Source of the DNA: Citrobacter amalonaticus Y19
Lineage (GTDB): Bacteria > Pseudomonadota > Gammaproteobacteria > Enterobacterales > Enterobacteriaceae
Length of the DNA stretch: 64,000 nt
Direction: 5' to 3'
NCBI RefSeq assembly: GCF_000981805.1
Contig: NZ_CP011132.1
Location: forward strand, 186,001 to 250,000
Shown here: positions 61,291 to 64,000 of the stretch, piece by piece
Layout: every line of letters begins with the position of its first letter
How positions within the stretch are numbered: position 1 is the first letter of the stretch
Position numbers and translations under genes: made by a program
Notes under the pieces: model-generated
What the model saw: the letters and a program-made list of their open reading frames with translations, nothing else
What the model was told of the DNA's origin: nothing
The model's database searches: none

Positions 61291-61754
61291 GCTTCAGGCT
61301 GATAGCCAACATCTTCCTGGGTTGGGTTCATGGCGGCGGCACGGGCAAGCTCATCACAACGCTCGTTTTCCGGATGACCGGCATGGCCTTTTACCCATTC
61401 CCATTTGATCTGATGCTGACCGAGCGCAGCATCAAGACGCTTCCAGAGATCGACATTTTTTACCGGTTTTTTGTCGGCTGTTTTCCAGCCGCGTTTTTTC
61501 CAGTTGTGGATCCATTGGGTGATCCCCTGGCGCACATACTGACTATCGGTGCTCAAAATGACTTCGCACTGTTCTTTCAGGGCTTCCAGGGCGACTATCG
61601 CGGCCATTAGCTCCATGCGATTATTGGTCGTGAGGGTATAGCCCTCATTAAAGGTTTTTTCGCGCCCGCGATAGCGTAAAATTGCACCATAACCACCCGG
61701 ACCTGGATTGCCCAGGCACGAACCGTCGGTGAAAATTTCTACCTGTTTAAGCAT
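61287..61754 (-). CDS. rnhA: Ribonuclease HI
   Basis: Degrades RNA in RNA-DNA hybrids and limits R-loops and origin-independent replication. I chose the ATG at 61754, which gives 155 residues, the E. coli length. Active-site residues are D10 (EIFTDGSCLGNPG), E48 (NNRMELMA), D70 (STDSQYV) and D134 (NERCDELA), with H124 in VKGHAGH. It is divergent from dnaQ with 64 bp between start codons, so the two promoters must overlap, as is known in E. coli. Confidence 0.98.
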   Translation of the reverse strand: MLKQVEIFTDGSCLGNPGPGGYGAILRYRGREKTFNEGYTLTTNNRMELMAAIVALEALKEQCEVILSTDSQYVRQGITQWIHNWKKRGWKTADKKPVKNVDLWKRLDAALGQHQIKWEWVKGHAGHPENERCDELARAAAMNPTQEDVGYQPEA

Positions 61755-61818
61755 CTCTGGTAGACTTCCTGTAATTGAATCGAACCGTAAAACGACAAGT
61801 CTGACATAAATGACCGCT

Positions 61819-62547
61819 ATGAGCACTGCAATTACACGACAGATCGTCCTCGATACCGAAACCACCGGTATGAACCAGATTGGCGCGCACTACGAAGGGC
61901 ACAAGATCATTGAGATCGGTGCCGTCGAGGTGGTGAACCGTCGTCTGACGGGGAATAACTTCCATGTTTATCTGAAGCCTGACCGACTGGTGGATCCGGA
62001 AGCGTTCGGCGTACACGGTATTGCGGATGAGTTTCTGCTGGATAAGCCGACGTTTGCCGAGGTAGCGGATGAGTTTCTCGACTATATCCGCGGGGCGGAG
62101 CTAGTCATTCATAACGCGTCGTTTGATATCGGCTTTATGGACTACGAGTTCGGCAAGCTCAATCGTGATATCCCGAAAACGAATACCTTCTGTAAAGTCA
62201 CAGATAGCCTGGCGCTGGCGAGGAAGATGTTTCCTGGCAAGCGTAACAGCCTGGATGCGTTGTGCTCGCGTTATGAAATAGACAACAGCAAGCGTACGCT
62301 GCATGGCGCGTTGCTTGATGCCCAGATTCTGGCCGATGTTTATCTGATGATGACAGGCGGTCAGACAACGATGGCGTTTTCGATGGAAGGTGAAACCCAA
62401 CAGCAGGGCAATACGGGGATCCAGCGCCTTGTGCGTCAGGCCAGCAAGTTACGCGTCGTTTTCGCCACTGATGAGGAAGTTGCGGCCCATGAATCGCGCC
62501 TCGACCTGGTGGAAAAGAAAGGGGGAAGTTGCCTCTGGCGGGCGTAG
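61819..62547 (+). CDS. dnaQ: DNA polymerase III epsilon subunit (3'-5' proofreading exonuclease)
   Basis: DEDDh exonuclease that proofreads for the DnaE polymerase. From the ATG at 61819 it has 242 residues against 243 in E. coli; an in-frame ATG at 61810 would add MTA. Exo I (IVLDTETTGMN, D12 and E14), Exo II (VIHNASFDIGFMD) and Exo III (HGALLDAQILADVY) are present. The flexible Q-linker (GETQQQGN) and the alpha-binding C-terminus follow. Confidence 0.97.
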   Translation: MSTAITRQIVLDTETTGMNQIGAHYEGHKIIEIGAVEVVNRRLTGNNFHVYLKPDRLVDPEAFGVHGIADEFLLDKPTFAEVADEFLDYIRGAELVIHNASFDIGFMDYEFGKLNRDIPKTNTFCKVTDSLALARKMFPGKRNSLDALCSRYEIDNSKRTLHGALLDAQILADVYLMMTGGQTTMAFSMEGETQQQGNTGIQRLVRQASKLRVVFATDEEVAAHESRLDLVEKKGGSCLWRA

Positions 62548-62622
62548 AGAATCAGTTTATGAGGTAAAAATCGTCGCTTGGGTGATTTTTACAGCAAACG
62601 ATTAAAAACGCGAGAAAAAGCG

Positions 62623-62651
62623 TTGACGAGGTGCGAGGCAATCCGTAATAT
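62623..62651 (+). promoter_or_regulatory. Promoter of the second tRNA-Asp
   Basis: TTGACG (62623) and TAATAT (62646) are separated by 17 bp, 28 bp ahead of the tRNA. Confidence 0.85.
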
Positions 62652-62678
62652 TCGCTTCGTTCCCAAGTGGAACAATGC

Positions 62679-62755
62679 GGAGCGGTAGTTCAGTTGGTTA
62701 GAATACCTGCCTGTCACGCAGGGGGTCGCGGGTTCGAGTCCCGTCCGTTCCGCCA
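62679..62755 (+). tRNA. aspV: tRNA-Asp (anticodon GUC)
   Basis: 77 nt with encoded CCA and anticodon GTC, identical to the copy at 54407. It has its own promoter and terminator. In E. coli K-12 aspV likewise follows dnaQ; the genes beyond it differ here. Confidence 0.98.
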
Positions 62756-62798
62756 AATTCTGTTCACAGGGTGTTTAAGTCCATTCTGTGATGATAAG

Positions 62799-62834
62799 AA
62801 ACCGTATCACTGTTGAGGTGATGCGGTTTTTTTT
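62799..62834 (+). terminator. Terminator after aspV
   Basis: AAACCGTATCAC pairs with GTGATGCGGTTT (one mismatch), with a TGTTGAG loop and a TTTTTT tail. Confidence 0.88.
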
Positions 62835-62958
62835 CGTCTGAAGTCGTCCTCTCAACTCTCGTTTACCTTTTGCGTAATGAAAGCACCTGCCGCGTTATTG
62901 ACGATTCCCGCTACGGAATAGATTCTGGGGGTATTCCAAAAAGTCAGAGGGGGCACAC

Positions 62959-63609
62959 ATGCTCCAGCGTCATGATTTACTGCACATCAGCGTTCCGGCG
63001 GCGCAGCGTATTTTTTCACGGTGGCGGACATCCCGGGTTGCCTGGCAGCAGGCATTTGCGGCGGGAGAACTGCCTGGCATTGTACGTCGTCCTGTCGAAG
63101 GGGAATCGCAGAACGACATTGCGCTGGGTTTTAGTTTCCCTGAACGCATTAATGGTCAGCGCCAGCGCCTTGCCAGCACCGTCATGCCAGACGAAGTGAT
63201 CTGCCGCCTGACGCCATTTGAGATAGCACAAAGAACCTTTGCCACCCGAACACCCGCGCTCATGGCGCTGGCCGATCTGCGGGAACGCTTTACTCTCCTG
63301 GAATGTGTACCGGGCGTATGGGGATCGACGGCATTAGAGATTGTCAGTGGTTTTCACTATACGGATGGTCAATCCGATCTGGATATTGTGATTGATATTC
63401 ACCCTGTCGATCGGTTGCGCGACGTGTATCAGTGCCTGCTGCAACTGGAGCAAACGCATCACACACGGATTGACGTTGAAGTGCGTTGGCCGACGGGATA
63501 CGGCATTAATTTGAAAGAGTTCATGACGACGCAGGGACAAATACTGGGGAAGAGCCTGAACGACGTCAGGCTCTTCGATAAGCAGGCTTTGCTTGCGGGG
63601 GTGATTTGA
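62959..63609 (+). CDS. mdcG: MdcG-like phosphoribosyl-dephospho-CoA transferase
   Basis: In malonate decarboxylase systems MdcG attaches the phosphoribosyl-dephospho-CoA prosthetic group to the acyl-carrier subunit MdcC. The 216-residue protein shows the family's nucleotidyltransferase core: G122-S123 in WGSTALE and the acidic D140-L-D142 in QSDLDIVID, plus the N-terminal RHDLL motif. GAGGGGG precedes the ATG at 62959. No other mdc gene is in the window, upstream is aspV and downstream a convergent porin, so it looks like an orphan. Its substrate here is unknown. Confidence 0.75.
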   Translation: MLQRHDLLHISVPAAQRIFSRWRTSRVAWQQAFAAGELPGIVRRPVEGESQNDIALGFSFPERINGQRQRLASTVMPDEVICRLTPFEIAQRTFATRTPALMALADLRERFTLLECVPGVWGSTALEIVSGFHYTDGQSDLDIVIDIHPVDRLRDVYQCLLQLEQTHHTRIDVEVRWPTGYGINLKEFMTTQGQILGKSLNDVRLFDKQALLAGVI

Positions 63610-63631
63610 CGTTAACCGCGCAAGAAAGGGA

Positions 63632-64000
63632 TTAGAGCTGGTAAACAAAGCCGAACACGATGGTATCGTCGGTGTTCAGTTTGGTCGCCGTCGTAAAGTC
63701 ATCCCGGTCGAGTAAATTGATTTTATAGTTTGCATAGGCGGCAAGCGTATCATTGAAATAATACATTGCGCCCAGGTTGATAAACTGCAGAAGATCGTGA
63801 TCCCCGCGATAGCCGCTCAAATCTTTTCCTTTACTCTGCAGGTAACCGACAGAAGGTTCAAACCCGTTACTGAAGCGATATTTGGCGACCAGTTCTGTAG
63901 CCTGCACCTTATTTGCGATATTTACCCCGCTACCAAAGGAAGTCATATTCGAGGTTTCACCGTACAGCGCGGCCAGATAAAGCCCATCTAAACGGTATTT
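63632..64000 (-). CDS. General porin (OmpC/OmpF/PhoE family), C-terminal 122 codons
   Basis: 3' end of a trimeric outer-membrane porin; the start lies beyond the right edge. The visible 122 residues match the last barrel strands of OmpC-type porins: KYRLDGLYLAALYGET, EPSVGYLQSKGKDLSG, GAMYYFNDTLAAYANYKINLLD and NTDDTIVFGFVYQL. The final residue is leucine, whereas these porins normally end in phenylalanine. Which paralogue it is cannot be told from the tail. Confidence 0.85.
   Translation of the reverse strand, partial: KYRLDGLYLAALYGETSNMTSFGSGVNIANKVQATELVAKYRFSNGFEPSVGYLQSKGKDLSGYRGDHDLLQFINLGAMYYFNDTLAAYANYKINLLDRDDFTTATKLNTDDTIVFGFVYQL

Noticed and set aside
61755..61865. Longer N-terminus for rnhA
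   Set aside because: It would run into the dnaQ promoter and coding region; RNase HI starts MLKQVEIFTDGS.

Overview
The window is a stretch of core chromosome from an enteric gammaproteobacterium (Enterobacteriaceae). From hemL to dnaQ and the second tRNA-Asp gene, gene order and protein lengths follow the E. coli K-12 4-5 minute region almost gene for gene. Protein divergence, the 16S variable regions and the accessory genes after the last tRNA suggest a Citrobacter-like relative of E. coli and Salmonella rather than E. coli itself. Genus is an inference; species cannot be fixed from this window.

Layout. 1-10.6 kb: hemL (cut by the left edge), clcA, erpA, yadS, btuF-mtnN, dgt, degP behind a sigma-E promoter, cdaR, a triplicated 109-bp repeat, and yaeH. 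10.6-15.1 kb, minus strand: dapD, glnD, map. 15.1-37.8 kb, plus strand: the long run of translation and envelope genes, rpsB (with the S2/tff leader), tsf, pyrH, frr, dxr, uppS, cdsA, rseP, bamA, skp, lpxD, fabZ, lpxA, lpxB, rnhB, dnaE, accA, ldcC, yaeR. 37.8-48.1 kb: tilS, rof-yaeP, yaeQ-arfB, nlpE, yaeF, proS, trmO-rcsF, and the metNIQ methionine importer behind a MetJ-type operator. 48.3-54.5 kb: gmhB, then a complete rRNA operon (16S, tRNA-Glu, 23S, 5S, tRNA-Asp). 54.6-62.8 kb: dkgB, yafC, yafD, yafE, mltD, gloB, yafS, rnhA/dnaQ and a second identical tRNA-Asp. 62.9-64 kb: an isolated mdcG-like gene and the 3' end of an OmpC/OmpF-type porin. These last two are not what follows aspV in E. 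coli K-12.

How the genes work together. The centre joins protein synthesis (S2, EF-Ts, ribosome recycling), isoprenoid, undecaprenyl and phospholipid precursors (dxr, uppS, cdsA), outer-membrane protein assembly and stress signalling (rseP, bamA, skp, degP), lipid A synthesis (lpxD, fabZ, lpxA, lpxB), and DNA and fatty-acid synthesis (dnaE, rnhB, accA). Genes from lpxA to rnhB overlap or abut, which indicates translational coupling. nlpE and rcsF are outer-membrane lipoprotein sensors for Cpx and Rcs.

I found no CRISPR array, prophage, insertion sequence, toxin-antitoxin or defence system, and nothing I would call an undescribed system. The points most worth checking are the triplicated cdaR-end/BIME unit, a duplicated 5S tail after rrf, a one-base deletion in a universally conserved 16S segment, the tRNA-Glu spacer, the orphan mdcG beside aspV, and a porin ending in leucine.
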